A stretch of 64,000 nucleotides of DNA, taken from positions 1 to 64,000 of the forward strand of contig NZ_LQIV01000002.1 in NCBI RefSeq assembly GCF_001500125.1, in the 5' to 3' direction. Both the position numbers and the translations under genes were made by a program. Below the pieces are notes generated by a model. That model was not told the origin of the DNA, did not search any database, and was given only the letters and a program-made list of their open reading frames with translations. The stretch is from Mycobacterium sp. IS-1742 (GTDB lineage Bacteria; Actinomycetota; Actinomycetes; Mycobacteriales; Mycobacteriaceae). The stretch's first letter is position 1. The number at the start of each line of letters is the position of its first letter. Below are positions 33,779 through 42,314 of the stretch, piece by piece.

Positions 33779-34552
33779 TCAGCGGGCTCGCCACCGGGGC
33801 TTGCGCTTGTCGCGCCACGCCTGGATGCCTTCGCCCACGTCCTCGGTGGCCGCGGCGACCTTGCGCATGGTCTCCCCGAACCGGACGGCCTCGATCCACC
33901 CCATGTTCGCGGTGCGCCACGCCACCTCCTTGGTCGCCCGCTGAGCCAGCGGCGCCGCCTCGGTCAGGGTGCGGGCCCAGGCCTGCGCCTCGGATTGCAG
34001 GTCGGCCGGCTCGACCAGCCGCCAGACGAGCCCGATCTCCTTGGCCCGCTGCGCGGTCATCGGTTTACCCGTGAGCAGGAGCTCCATCGCATCGGCCCAG
34101 CGCACCCGCTCGGGCAGCCGGATCGCACCGACGATGGTCGGCACCCCGAGCGACACCTCGGGAAATGAGAACGTCGCGTCGGTGCTCGCGATCACGAAGT
34201 CGCAGAACAACACTCCGGTCACGCCGTAGCCGACGCACGGCCCGTGCACGGCCGCGATCGTCGGCTTGAACAACTCCATCCCGCTTTCGAAGGAGTTGAT
34301 CGTCGGCTTCTCCCAGAACGTTCCGGCGAAGGTGCCCACGGACCCTTCGCCGTCCTTGAGGTCACCTCCCGCGCAGAAGACGTCTCCGTTCGCGGTGAGG
34401 ATGCCGACCCAGGCGTCCTCGTCCTCCCGGAACCGGTTCCAGGCGGCGTTGAGGTCTTCGCGCAGCGCTCCGTTGATGGCGTTGCGGGCCTCGGGCCGGT
34501 TCAGCGTGATGGTGGCGACGTGGTCGGCGACGTCATAGGTGACGAGGGTCAT
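33779..34552 (-). CDS. Enoyl-CoA hydratase/isomerase family protein
   Basis: A 257-aa crotonase-fold protein. The oxyanion-hole segments are VFCAGGDLKDGEG and HGPCVGYGVTGVLFCDF, and the second acidic residue region is FSFPEVSLGVPTIVGA. Members hydrate or isomerise enoyl-CoA esters in fatty-acid or aromatic-acid breakdown. The C-terminus ends with a basic KRKPRWRAR. It converges with the SPL-like gene (9 bp) and lies 32 bp downstream of the S4-domain gene on the same strand. Confidence 0.9.
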   Translation of the reverse strand: MTLVTYDVADHVATITLNRPEARNAINGALREDLNAAWNRFREDEDAWVGILTANGDVFCAGGDLKDGEGSVGTFAGTFWEKPTINSFESGMELFKPTIAAVHGPCVGYGVTGVLFCDFVIASTDATFSFPEVSLGVPTIVGAIRLPERVRWADAMELLLTGKPMTAQRAKEIGLVWRLVEPADLQSEAQAWARTLTEAAPLAQRATKEVAWRTANMGWIEAVRFGETMRKVAAATEDVGEGIQAWRDKRKPRWRAR

Positions 34553-34584
34553 GCCTGCACCCTAGTTTCCGACCGAGCGCGCGC

Positions 34585-34947
34585 TCACTGTCCCGAGAGC
34601 CACCTGTCGAGCCTGCGGCGGTCCCGTTTCGTCGGCCGTCCCGCGCCGCGGTCGCGGACCGCCACCGGGACCTCGGTGGTCCGCGGCACGGGCGGCGACC
34701 GGTCCAGGTAGCAGGTCACCGCGTCGGCGGCGCCCACCCGCTTCTGGATCACCCGCACGACCTCGACGATCCGCGTCCGGTCACCGACCAGCGCACGCAC
34801 CTGGTCGCCGGGAGCCACCGTCGTCGACGGTTTCGCGGGCCGGTCGTTGACCCGGACGTGCCCGCCCCGGCACGCCGCCGCGGCGTCCGGCCGCGTCTTG
34901 GTCAGCCGGACCGCCCAGAGCCAGCGGTCTATGCGGGTCGAATCCAT
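34585..34947 (-). CDS. S4-domain RNA-binding protein (Hsp15-like)
   Basis: A 120-aa protein with an N-terminal S4 domain (RIDRWLWAVRLTKTRPDAAAACRGGHVRVNDRPA) and a basic C-terminus (GRPTKRDRRRLDRWL). This is the Hsp15/HslR layout, which in E. coli rescues stalled 50S-peptidyl-tRNA. It is shorter than E. coli Hsp15 (~133 aa). It lies 9 bp after the aldo-keto reductase on the same strand. Confidence 0.87.
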   Translation of the reverse strand: MDSTRIDRWLWAVRLTKTRPDAAAACRGGHVRVNDRPAKPSTTVAPGDQVRALVGDRTRIVEVVRVIQKRVGAADAVTCYLDRSPPVPRTTEVPVAVRDRGAGRPTKRDRRRLDRWLSGQ

Positions 34948-34956
34948 GCCAGCCCG

Positions 34957-36027
34957 CTAGACATCGGAGCTCTCCCGCCAGAGGTCGATCCCGGATTCGG
35001 TGGCGTACCGGTCGATCTCGGCCAATTCGTCCGCCGTGAAGTCGAGGTTGTCGAGCGCTCCGAGGTTCTCCTCCAACTGCGCGACGCTCGACGCGCCGAC
35101 GAGGGTCGACGCGACGGTGGGGTCGCGCAGCACCCACGCCAGCGCGAGTTGGGCCAGCGTCTGCCCACGGCGCTCGGCGATGCCGGCGAGGCCGCGCAAC
35201 TGCTCGCGCACCTGGTCGGTGACCAGCTCGTCGTCGAAGGAGGGGCGGCTCGTGGCGCGGTCGACGTCGGCGGGCGGCGCCTGCAGGTAGCGGTCGGTGA
35301 GCAGGCCCTGCGCCAACGCGGTGAACGCGATCGCACCCATCCCCGCCTTGCCGAGTTGCGCGGTGAGGTCACCTTCGATCCACCGGTTCAACAGCGAGTA
35401 CGACGGCTGGTGGATCACCAGGGGAGTGCCGAGACGTTGCGCGATCGCGGCCGCTTCGGCGGTCTTGGCGGCCGAGTACGACGAGATGCCGACATAGCGG
35501 GTCTTGCCTGCGCGCACCGCGGTGTCGAGTGCGCCGATGGTCTCGTCGAGCGGGGTCGTCGGATCGATGCGGTGCGAGTAGAAGATGTCGACGTGGTCGA
35601 GGCCGAGACGATCGAGCGATTCGTCGAGGCTGGCGAGCAGGTAGGCCCGCCCGCCCAGCTGACCGTACGGCCCCGGCCACATGTCCCAGCCGGCCTTCGT
35701 GGAGATGATGAGCTCGTTGCGGTACGGCTTGAAGTCCTGGCGCAGCATGCGACCGAAGTTCTCCTCGGCCGACCCGTACGGCGGGCCGTAGTTGTTGGCG
35801 AGGTCGAAATGGGTGATGCCGCGGTCGAACGCGTACCGCAACACCTCGCGTTGCACGTCGAAGGGCCGGTTGTCGCCGAAGTTGTACCAGAGGCCCAGCG
35901 AGATCGCCGGCAGCAGCAGCCCGGAGGTGCCCACCCGCCGGTACGGCATCGTGGCGTACCGGTCCCGCCTGGCCACCCAGGGGTCGTGGGTGAAGGGGAC
36001 GTCACCGATAAGCAGGTCGTCGGCCAT
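34957..36027 (-). CDS. Aldo/keto reductase (YghZ/L-glyceraldehyde-3-phosphate reductase type)
   Basis: A 356-aa NADPH-dependent TIM-barrel reductase. The catalytic tetrad is visible: Asp in FDLANNYGPPYGSAEENFG, Tyr in the same segment, Lys in IISTKAGWDMWPG and His in IFYSHRID. The WDMWPGPYG stretch is typical of the YghZ/Gpr subgroup. ATG 36027 is chosen because TACGAT sits 7 nt upstream at leaderless spacing; a Met at 36051 is an alternative start. The S4 gene follows closely. Confidence 0.9.
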   Translation of the reverse strand: MADDLLIGDVPFTHDPWVARRDRYATMPYRRVGTSGLLLPAISLGLWYNFGDNRPFDVQREVLRYAFDRGITHFDLANNYGPPYGSAEENFGRMLRQDFKPYRNELIISTKAGWDMWPGPYGQLGGRAYLLASLDESLDRLGLDHVDIFYSHRIDPTTPLDETIGALDTAVRAGKTRYVGISSYSAAKTAEAAAIAQRLGTPLVIHQPSYSLLNRWIEGDLTAQLGKAGMGAIAFTALAQGLLTDRYLQAPPADVDRATSRPSFDDELVTDQVREQLRGLAGIAERRGQTLAQLALAWVLRDPTVASTLVGASSVAQLEENLGALDNLDFTADELAEIDRYATESGIDLWRESSDV

Positions 36028-36064
36028 GTCGGCAATCGTAATGACGGGCACGGGTGGATGGTGG

Positions 36065-36637
36065 TCACCGCTTTCGCGTCAGCACCGCCGGCGCCCACTG
36101 CGGCCACGCCGGAGACCCGATCGACTCGCCGCCGGCGAACTGCGCGACGATGCGCGGGCCTTGGCGGCGGCTGTTGTCGTAGACGGTTGCGCTGTCGCAG
36201 GAGCCGATGGCCTGCACCGCGTGGTCCCACAGCCGGCGGTGGCGTTCGCGAATCTTGTCTTCGGCGACGCGGTGGCCGCCGGCGAGCACCCGGTGTCTGA
36301 CGCGTTCGACCGCCAGATCCTCCGGGATCAGCAGGACGTGCAGAACGACGGTGAAATCGCGGTCGTGCGCTTCCGCGATGAGGTCCAGTTTGGAGGGATG
36401 GGAGAACACCGTCTCGGCGATGAAGGAGCGGCCCGCATCGATCAGGGCGGTTCGCGTGGCGGCGGCGATCCGCGCGGCCTCGTAGGAGTGGCGCTCCGCG
36501 TCGTCGGGCCAGCGCTGCCGGGCGATCTCGTCGGCGTTGACGAACGGGCTGCCCGGCAGCAGCGGGGCCAGGGTGAACGCGACGAAAGTGGACTTGCCGG
36601 CCCCGTTCGGTCCGATGACGAGGTCGAGTCGGCGCAT
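36065..36637 (-). CDS. Zeta-toxin-family kinase
   Basis: A 190-aa P-loop kinase. The Walker A is GPNGAGKST (residues 9-17), followed by FVNADEIA with the base-like Asp and FIAETVFSHPSK, which matches zeta toxins that phosphorylate UDP-N-acetylglucosamine. Basic residues near RVRHRV and RERHRR suit the lid region. It is 14 bp downstream of a ParD-like gene with twin palindromic operators, an arrangement typical of a toxin-antitoxin module. Chromosomal members may also be harmless nucleotide kinases. Confidence 0.85.
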   Translation of the reverse strand: MRRLDLVIGPNGAGKSTFVAFTLAPLLPGSPFVNADEIARQRWPDDAERHSYEAARIAAATRTALIDAGRSFIAETVFSHPSKLDLIAEAHDRDFTVVLHVLLIPEDLAVERVRHRVLAGGHRVAEDKIRERHRRLWDHAVQAIGSCDSATVYDNSRRQGPRIVAQFAGGESIGSPAWPQWAPAVLTRKR

Positions 36638-36651
36638 CCTGCGCGGCCGGG

Positions 36652-37044
36652 TCAGGCCGAGGGGTCGTCGAGGACGACGGACGTGCCGTCGGGCCGGTAT
36701 TCGACGATCCGCCCGGCGTCGTCGAGGGCGACAGTGGTGATGCCGCGGCCGGCCAGCAGTTCACCGTAGTCGGCGCCGGCCAGTTGCTCCTCGATCGCCG
36801 CGGAGATCTCGGCGTTGAAGACCACGCCCTCTTCGTGACTGAGCGTGGTGAGATCGGCCTCTCCCGCCAGTGCCGCTTCGACGCGGCGGCGCGCAGCGGT
36901 GTGGTGGCTCGAGACGGCCCGGCCGACGCGGGCCCAGTGGTCGAGTTGTTGTTTGGCCGAACGGCTCTGGCGTGCGCCCTCAGCCGCCGCGCTCTCGATG
37001 AGATCCGCGGCGACACGGGTCACGCGGTCGGCGACGTCAGCCAT
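36652..37044 (-). CDS. ParD-like antitoxin
   Basis: A 130-aa protein. The N-terminal ~50 residues match ParD_like antitoxins (ESAAAEGARQSRSAKQQLDHWARVGRAV), predicted to be a DNA-binding helical region. The C-terminus ends with a short beta-like VALDDAGRIVEYRPDGTSVVLDD tail that may wrap the toxin. It precedes the zeta-type kinase by 14 bp. Two inverted repeats immediately upstream (37056-37092) are the expected autoregulatory operator. Confidence 0.8.
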   Translation of the reverse strand: MADVADRVTRVAADLIESAAAEGARQSRSAKQQLDHWARVGRAVSSHHTAARRRVEAALAGEADLTTLSHEEGVVFNAEISAAIEEQLAGADYGELLAGRGITTVALDDAGRIVEYRPDGTSVVLDDPSA

Positions 37045-37055
37045 GGCACACCTTT

Positions 37056-37092
37056 CGTAGCAGGATGCTACGAGTGTAGCAATGTGCTACAC
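37056..37092. promoter_or_regulatory. Twin operator of ParD-like/zeta module
   Basis: Two adjacent perfect inverted repeats share the core TAGCA-N3-TGCTA: arms CGTAGCA/TGCTACG (37056-37072) and arms GTGTAGCA/TGCTACAC (37074-37092), each with a 3-nt centre and centres 19 bp apart. They lie 12 bp upstream of the antitoxin start and in the divergent promoter region of the EamA gene. Confidence 0.85.
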
Positions 37093-37148
37093 GTTATCCG
37101 GCTATCGTTAACCGGCAGACAGCATTGCACCATGATCAGTTAGATGCA

Positions 37149-38018
37149 GTGGTGACCGCAGACCAGGCCCGCAGCGGCGTCCTGATGGCCATCACCGCGC
37201 AGGTCTCGGTTCAGATGGGGATGGCCGTCGCCGTCGGCCTCATCGATCGGATCGGCTCGGACGGCACCGCCTGGCTGCGGCTGGCGTGGGCCGGTGTGCT
37301 GCTCCTCGTGGTAGTCCGCCCGCGGCCGTCGGCGTTCACCTGGCGGACCTTCGGCATGTGCGTCGTGCTGGGATGTGTGACCGCGGCGATCACGCTGTTC
37401 TTCATGGCGTCCCTGGACCGCATTTCGCTCGGCACCGCCACGGCCTTGGAGTTCCTCGGCCCGCTGGCCGTCGCGGTCATGCACGGCAGGGGCCGCCACC
37501 GGGTGGTGTGGCCCGGCCTCGCCGCGATCGGGGTGGTGCTGCTGTGTCAGCCGTTCGACGGCGGCATCGATCTCAAGGGTGCGCTGCTGGCGATCGCCGC
37601 CGGAATCTGCTGGGCGATCTACATCCTGCTCACTCAGCGGGTCGGCGACGAGGTGGCCGGGATGAACGGGCTCGCGGTGTCGATGCCCGTTGCCGGGGTG
37701 GTGTCGAGCCTGTTCGTGAGCACCGCGGTCTTCGAACGGATGACCCCGCAACTGCTGTTGATCGGGCTCGGCATGGCGGTGCTGCTGCCGGTGGTGCCCT
37801 ACGTCCTGGAGTTGTTGGCCCTGCGCAGGTTGACGACGGCCGCATTCGGCACATTGATGAGTTTGGAGCCGGCGTTCGCGATGGTCGTCGGATTCCTGCT
37901 GCTCGACCAGGAGCCGGGAGTCGCGGGCGTTCTCGGCATCGCCGCGGTGGTCGCCGCCGGGATCGGCGCCGCCCGCGGCGGCGGCAGGGAGATGGCCGTC
38001 CCGCTGGAGGTGGGTTGA
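37149..38018 (+). CDS. EamA/RhtA-like exporter
   Basis: A ~290-aa DMT-superfamily transporter with ten predicted TM helices in two EamA repeats (SLDRISLGTATALEFLGPLAVAV in the first, RRLTTAAFGTLMSLEPAFAMVVGFLLL in the second). The sequence is closest in feel to RhtA-type threonine/homoserine exporters. GTG 37149 is chosen; GTG 37152 or TTG 37125 are possible. It is divergent from the ParD-like/zeta module, and the twin operators lie 57-93 bp upstream of its start, so the antitoxin might affect it too. Confidence 0.87.
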   Translation: MVTADQARSGVLMAITAQVSVQMGMAVAVGLIDRIGSDGTAWLRLAWAGVLLLVVVRPRPSAFTWRTFGMCVVLGCVTAAITLFFMASLDRISLGTATALEFLGPLAVAVMHGRGRHRVVWPGLAAIGVVLLCQPFDGGIDLKGALLAIAAGICWAIYILLTQRVGDEVAGMNGLAVSMPVAGVVSSLFVSTAVFERMTPQLLLIGLGMAVLLPVVPYVLELLALRRLTTAAFGTLMSLEPAFAMVVGFLLLDQEPGVAGVLGIAAVVAAGIGAARGGGREMAVPLEVG

Positions 38019-38075
38019 CGCCGCCTCCGCGGGGGGAACGCCGACCGAGCATGGACCTACTCGGAGTGAACGCCG

Positions 38076-38723
38076 CTATCCCGAGGCGTCGAGGATCTTG
38101 ATCGCGAAGACGAGTGAGTCGCCGGGCTGGATGCCCGCGGCGGGCTGACCCTCGGGGTAGCCGTCGGCGGAGGTCATCGCCACCGCGACGGTGGAGCCCA
38201 CCTTCTGTCCGGCGATGGCCTTCTGGAAGCCCGGAACCACGCCGTCGAGCGGGAAGTCCACCGGTTCACCGCGTTCGTAGCTGTTGTCGAACACCGAGCC
38301 GTCTCGTCCGTTGACCCCCATATAGCAGACGGTGACCGCCGCGGTGTCCGCCACGACCGGGCCGTCGCCGGCCTTCAGCGTCTGCACCTGGGTCTCGGTC
38401 ACGCTGAACGGGGGCTGCACCTCGACCGAGGGCGCCGCCGCATCAGTGGATCCGGTGACCGAGACGCTGCCGGTGGCGCCCGGGAACGTCCACTCGGGTG
38501 CGCCGCCGGCCGGGGGCGCGGCGGTGGGGCAGGTGCTGGCCGCCGCCGGCGTGACCGGCGCCGAGGGCGGGAGCAGGTCGGCCATCGCGGAGGTGCTCGG
38601 CGACGAACTCGTCGACGACGTCTCCGTGTCGGAACCGCACGCGGCGAGCGTCATGACCAGCGACGCGGCACAGGTGGCGACCGCAACAGAAGAAGGCATG
38701 CGAAGTGAGTTCACCGTGGTCAC
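38076..38723 (-). CDS. FKBP-type peptidyl-prolyl isomerase lipoprotein
   Basis: A 215-aa lipoprotein with lipobox LAAC (Cys29), a Ser/Thr/Pro linker, and a C-terminal FKBP domain (VTVCYMGVNGRDGSVFDNSYERGEPVDFPLD, VVPGFQKAIAGQKVGSTVAVAM, GIQPGDSLVFAIKIL). It should catalyse prolyl cis-trans isomerisation of secreted proteins on the outer membrane face. It is a single gene, convergent with the EamA exporter and divergent from the hydrolase at 38861. Confidence 0.9.
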   Translation of the reverse strand: MTTVNSLRMPSSVAVATCAASLVMTLAACGSDTETSSTSSSPSTSAMADLLPPSAPVTPAAASTCPTAAPPAGGAPEWTFPGATGSVSVTGSTDAAAPSVEVQPPFSVTETQVQTLKAGDGPVVADTAAVTVCYMGVNGRDGSVFDNSYERGEPVDFPLDGVVPGFQKAIAGQKVGSTVAVAMTSADGYPEGQPAAGIQPGDSLVFAIKILDASG

Positions 38724-38860
38724 GGTACAGACGCACGGACCTCCGTCCGACGGCCGCCCCGCGGCGGCGTTTCACTTCGGCCCGATCAGGCTCGGCGATG
38801 ACTTCTCGGTGCCGGACGTGTCTGCCATGAAACAGGACCACACACGAGAATGGAGTGGTG

Positions 38861-39703
38861 ATGACGAGGACGTCTGCGCGCGGAGGGTACCTACCGATCA
38901 ACGGGCTGAACCTTTACTACGAGATCTACGGCGAGCTCCGCGCCGGGGAGGTGCCGCTGCTGTTGATCCCCGGCGCGTTCATGGCCACCGACTCGATGAC
39001 GGTGTGGGCGGAGGCGTTCGCGCGCGACCGCGCCGTGATCGTGTTCGACCAGCAGGGCCACGGCCGCACCGCCGACACGCCGCGCCCCATGTCCTACGAG
39101 CAGTTCGGCGACGACGCCGCGGCGTTGTTACGTGCTCTGCACGTCGAGCGCGCGGACGTGATGGGCTATTCGCAGGGTGGCGGGGTCGCGCTGCAACTCG
39201 CCGTCCGGCACGGATCTCTTGTCAACAAGCTGGTTTCGATGTCGGCGACCTTTCGCCGGGACGGCTGGTATCCGGTGGTGGGTGAATCGATCGCCACACT
39301 GGGCGCCGACGCGTTCGCCGGGACGTCGGTCGAGAAGATGTTCTGGGAGCACACCCCCGACGCCACGAGATTCGAGGCCTACCTCGAGAAGATGAAGGTG
39401 TTGAACATCGACGACCAGGACATCAGCGACGAGGCGATGCGCTCGATCCCGGCGAAGACGATGGTCATCGTCGGGGACGCAGACGGTGTGACGCTCGAAC
39501 ATGCGGTGCAGATGTTCACGCTGCGCGGTGGGGGAGACGAGCAGGCGGCGGCGACAGGTGTCCTGCAGGACGTTCCGTCCGCTCGGCTGGTCGTGCTGCC
39601 GGCGATGTCGCACATCGGCGTCTCGGGTGCGAACGAGCTTCTGGTGCCGATGGTGAGCGACTTCCTCGACGACGTGCCGCCGGTGACGCCGGACCTGTTC
39701 TGA
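38861..39703 (+). CDS. Alpha/beta hydrolase
   Basis: A ~280-aa serine hydrolase with oxyanion strand LLLIPGAFM, nucleophile elbow GYSQGGGVAL, acid Asp in VIVGDADGVT and the His in LPAMSHIGVSG. Upstream Met/Val residues are possible, but ATG 38861 is best spaced from GGAG (5 nt). It resembles the haloalkane-dehalogenase/esterase group; the Ser nucleophile indicates an esterase or peroxidase-type activity. The substrate is unknown. It converges with the dehydrogenase, 6 bp away. Confidence 0.85.
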   Translation: MTRTSARGGYLPINGLNLYYEIYGELRAGEVPLLLIPGAFMATDSMTVWAEAFARDRAVIVFDQQGHGRTADTPRPMSYEQFGDDAAALLRALHVERADVMGYSQGGGVALQLAVRHGSLVNKLVSMSATFRRDGWYPVVGESIATLGADAFAGTSVEKMFWEHTPDATRFEAYLEKMKVLNIDDQDISDEAMRSIPAKTMVIVGDADGVTLEHAVQMFTLRGGGDEQAAATGVLQDVPSARLVVLPAMSHIGVSGANELLVPMVSDFLDDVPPVTPDLF

Positions 39704-39709
39704 CCGCGG

Positions 39710-41080
39710 TCACGCGCTCCGGTCGTCGCGTGAGTCGTCGCGCGCTGAGTTGTTGCTCTGGTGCACCGGCGACTCCCAGGTGTAGGGCTCCTCTGGATGA
39801 CCGGAACCGCCCAGGATGAAGGTGCGGTCGCTGCGGTTGGCGCGGACGATCGTCGCCAACCACGTTCCCACCGTGCTGAATCGGTTGCGCACGCCGGTGA
39901 GGAACGCGATGTGGATGAAACCCCAACCGAGCCAGCCGAGGAGGCCGGCGACGTTGACCGGCCCGGCCTGCAGCAGGGCATGCCCTCGGCTGATGTACGC
40001 CGCGGATCCGAGATCGCGGTACCTGAAGTTCTTCCGGCGTTTCCCGGCGAGCTCACGCCGAATGCAGGCCGCGGCGTGCAGACCGCCCTGCATCGCGTTC
40101 TCCGCCACCCCCGGCAGGCCGTCGCGGCCCGCCAGGTCACCGATCACGAACACCTCGGGACGGCCGGGCACCGAGAGGTCGGCGTCGACCGAGATGCGCC
40201 CCGAACGGTCGGTCTCGGCCCCGAGCACCTCCGCGGCGTGACGGGCGAAGGGCACCGCCTCGACACCGGCGGTCCACAGCACCGTGCGGGTGGCGTAATC
40301 CTGTTTCGCGCCATTGCTTTTGGTGCTCACAGTGATCCCGTCGCGCCGGACGTCGGTGACGTGCACCCCGAAGTGCAGCTCCACTCCGAGGTCTTCGAGC
40401 GTCCGCGACGCCCGTTCGGCGAGCCCGGGCGCGAAGCTCTTGAGCACTCGGTCACCGCCGTCGAACAGCAGCACCCGCGCCTCCTCCGGCTCGATACTGT
40501 GGAACTCGTTGGCCAGCGCCCTGGTGGCCAGTTCTCGGATCTGTCCGGCCAATTCGACACCGGTGGGACCCCCGCCGGTGACCGCGAAGGTCAGCCACTG
40601 GTCACGTTCGGGACCGGGCGGCAGCGTTTCGGCGATCTCGAACGCGGCGAACACACGGCGGCGGATGCTGAGGGCGTCGTCGAGCGTCTTCATCCCGGGC
40701 GCCCACGCCGCGAAATGCTCCTTCCCGAAATAGGACTGGCGCATACCCGCCGCGATCACCAGATAGTCGTATTCGAGCTCGAACGTCGACTCGTCGGGCC
40801 GGCGGGCGGTGACGCGGCGGCCGTCGGGGTCGAGTCGCACGGCCTCGCCGAGCAATGTGGTGACGTTGCGGTGTTCAGCCAGCTCCTCGCGCAGCGAGCG
40901 GCTGATCTGACCGATGCTCAAGGTGCCCGTGGCGCATTGGTACAGCAGCGGTTGGAAGACGTGACAGGCGGCGCGGTCGAGCAGCGTGACGTCGGCGTCC
41001 ACGCGTCTGAAGCGCCGGGCGCAGAACAGACCGCCGAATCCTCCGCCGATGATCAGAACCTTCGGTCGCCCGTTCGCCAT
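39710..41080 (-). CDS. NDH-2-like FAD/NAD(P) oxidoreductase
   Basis: A 456-aa two-dinucleotide-binding flavoprotein. The FAD Rossmann is VLIIGGGFGGLFCARRF, the NAD Rossmann FAVTGGGPTGVELAGQI, and the FAD-phosphate segment EVFVIGDLAG. A hydrophobic stretch near the C-terminus (VAGLLGWLGWGFIHIAFLTG) suits membrane association as in type II NADH dehydrogenases, which pass electrons to menaquinone. It probably is an accessory NDH-2 rather than the main Ndh. It is preceded by a TetR gene on the same strand, 63 bp upstream. Confidence 0.88.
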   Translation of the reverse strand: MANGRPKVLIIGGGFGGLFCARRFRRVDADVTLLDRAACHVFQPLLYQCATGTLSIGQISRSLREELAEHRNVTTLLGEAVRLDPDGRRVTARRPDESTFELEYDYLVIAAGMRQSYFGKEHFAAWAPGMKTLDDALSIRRRVFAAFEIAETLPPGPERDQWLTFAVTGGGPTGVELAGQIRELATRALANEFHSIEPEEARVLLFDGGDRVLKSFAPGLAERASRTLEDLGVELHFGVHVTDVRRDGITVSTKSNGAKQDYATRTVLWTAGVEAVPFARHAAEVLGAETDRSGRISVDADLSVPGRPEVFVIGDLAGRDGLPGVAENAMQGGLHAAACIRRELAGKRRKNFRYRDLGSAAYISRGHALLQAGPVNVAGLLGWLGWGFIHIAFLTGVRNRFSTVGTWLATIVRANRSDRTFILGGSGHPEEPYTWESPVHQSNNSARDDSRDDRSA

Positions 41081-41143
41081 GTCGCATTATCTCCTGAGTG
41101 CGGTGTCGTGAGTGCACCTCGGAAGTACCCGCTTCGGCTCGCC

Positions 41144-41734
41144 CTAGTGAACTTCTCTCCGTCGGCCCGTGAATCGGTCGAGGAGAAGTAGCAGACGGTC
41201 GACGTCGTGGCCGGGGCGCAGTCGGCCCGCCCGGCCGAGGGTGACCAGTCCGTGCAGTGCCGCCCACGACAGTTCTGTCAGCGTGTCCGCGTCCTGTCCG
41301 TCGGCGACCGGGGCGACCGCCTCGCGAAGCTCGGCGAAAGCCGCGGTCAGCTCGGCGGGTGTGTCGTCGGCGGCGAAGCGCAACGTCGTCGCACGGGTGA
41401 ACATCGCGTCGTACACGGCCGGGTTGTCGTGGGCGAAGGCGAGATAGACGTCTGCGACTCGGGCCATGGCCTCGCCGGAGGTTCCGGCACTCAACCGCGC
41501 CGCCCGGGTCAACTCCGCCAACTCGCCGAAACCGTCGACCGCGATGGCGTCCGCGATCTGTTGCATGCCGGCGAAGTGTTTGTACAACACCGGCTGGCTG
41601 TACTCGATCTCCGCGGACAACCGGCGCGTGGTGACCGCATCCCAGCCTTCGGCCTCGGCCAACCGGCGGGCCGTCGTGATGATCAGCTGCCTGCGGGCGG
41701 CGCGCTCGCGTTCGCGGCGGTCGTCGATGGCCAT
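41144..41734 (-). CDS. TetR-family regulator
   Basis: A 196-aa TetR regulator with HTH RQLIITTARRLAEAEGWDAVTTRRLSAEIEYSQPVLYKHF and a C-terminal domain of WHG-like type (AMARVADVYLAFAHDNPAVYDAMF). ATG 41734 is chosen: TAACAT lies 5 nt upstream, consistent with a leaderless message. Three copies of TAGC-N3-GCTA fill the divergent promoter region and are its probable operators, controlling itself and the DUF1772-NIPSNAP-DUF4267 operon. Confidence 0.9.
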   Translation of the reverse strand: MAIDDRRERERAARRQLIITTARRLAEAEGWDAVTTRRLSAEIEYSQPVLYKHFAGMQQIADAIAVDGFGELAELTRAARLSAGTSGEAMARVADVYLAFAHDNPAVYDAMFTRATTLRFAADDTPAELTAAFAELREAVAPVADGQDADTLTELSWAALHGLVTLGRAGRLRPGHDVDRLLLLLDRFTGRRREVH

Positions 41735-41743
41735 GCCCGATGT

Positions 41744-41806
41744 TAGCACCGCTAGATACGCTAGCGCCGCTATTGACACGCTCTCAGCCGGGGGTTAGCG
41801 TTGCTA
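41744..41806. promoter_or_regulatory. Triple TetR operator with consensus -35
   Basis: TAGC-N3-GCTA occurs three times: 41744-41754, 41762-41772 and 41796-41806. A perfect -35 TTGACA (41773-41778), 17-bp spacer and -10 TAGCGT (41796-41801) drive the plus-strand operon, so copy 2 abuts the -35 and copy 3 covers the -10. Copy 1 overlaps the minus-strand -10 (TAACAT) of the TetR gene. Confidence 0.88.
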
Positions 41807-41830
41807 GCAGTACGGCGAAGGAGGCCTCTC

Positions 41831-42307
41831 ATGACGTGGGAACTCGTCGCCCGTGCCGCGGCCGTGATCGCGGTGCTGGGCACCGCGATCGTCTACGGCA
41901 CCGACGCGTTCTGTGCGATCGTGCTGCGCCCGGCCCTGGCCTCGGTCGACGACCGCACGCTGGTCTCGGTGACCGGACGGGTGCACCGCTATGGAGACCG
42001 GCGGATGCCGGTGCCCGGGGTGCTGGGGATCCTGGCCGCCGCGACGAGCGCCGTGCTGTCCACGATCGCCGCGCAGTGGGCGCAGGCAATCGCCGCGGGT
42101 GCCGCACTGGTCCTGCTGGCGATCTGGACCGTCCTCTACGTGCGGGTGAGCGCACCGATCAATCGACAGCTGACCGAGGCCGCCGAGGGGGACCGGATGC
42201 CGCCGGACGGCCGTGCACTGCAGGCGAAGTGGGACAGGGTCATCGGCGCTCGCGCACTTCTTCAAGGCCTCGCAGTGGGCGCCCTGTGCGTGGCGTTGAC
42301 GGTCTGA
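41831..42307 (+). CDS. DUF1772-like (anthrone oxygenase family) membrane protein
   Basis: A 158-aa membrane protein with four hydrophobic helices (AAAVIAVLGTAIVYGTDAF, GVLGILAAATSAVLSTIAA, IAAGAALVLLAIWTVLYV, ALLQGLAVGALCVALTV) and the KWDRVIGAR motif near the end typical of DUF1772. ATG 41831 has an excellent AAGGAGG 7 nt upstream. First gene of a three-gene operon controlled by the divergent TetR. Confidence 0.78.
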   Translation: MTWELVARAAAVIAVLGTAIVYGTDAFCAIVLRPALASVDDRTLVSVTGRVHRYGDRRMPVPGVLGILAAATSAVLSTIAAQWAQAIAAGAALVLLAIWTVLYVRVSAPINRQLTEAAEGDRMPPDGRALQAKWDRVIGARALLQGLAVGALCVALTV

Positions 42308-42314
42308 CACGCCG

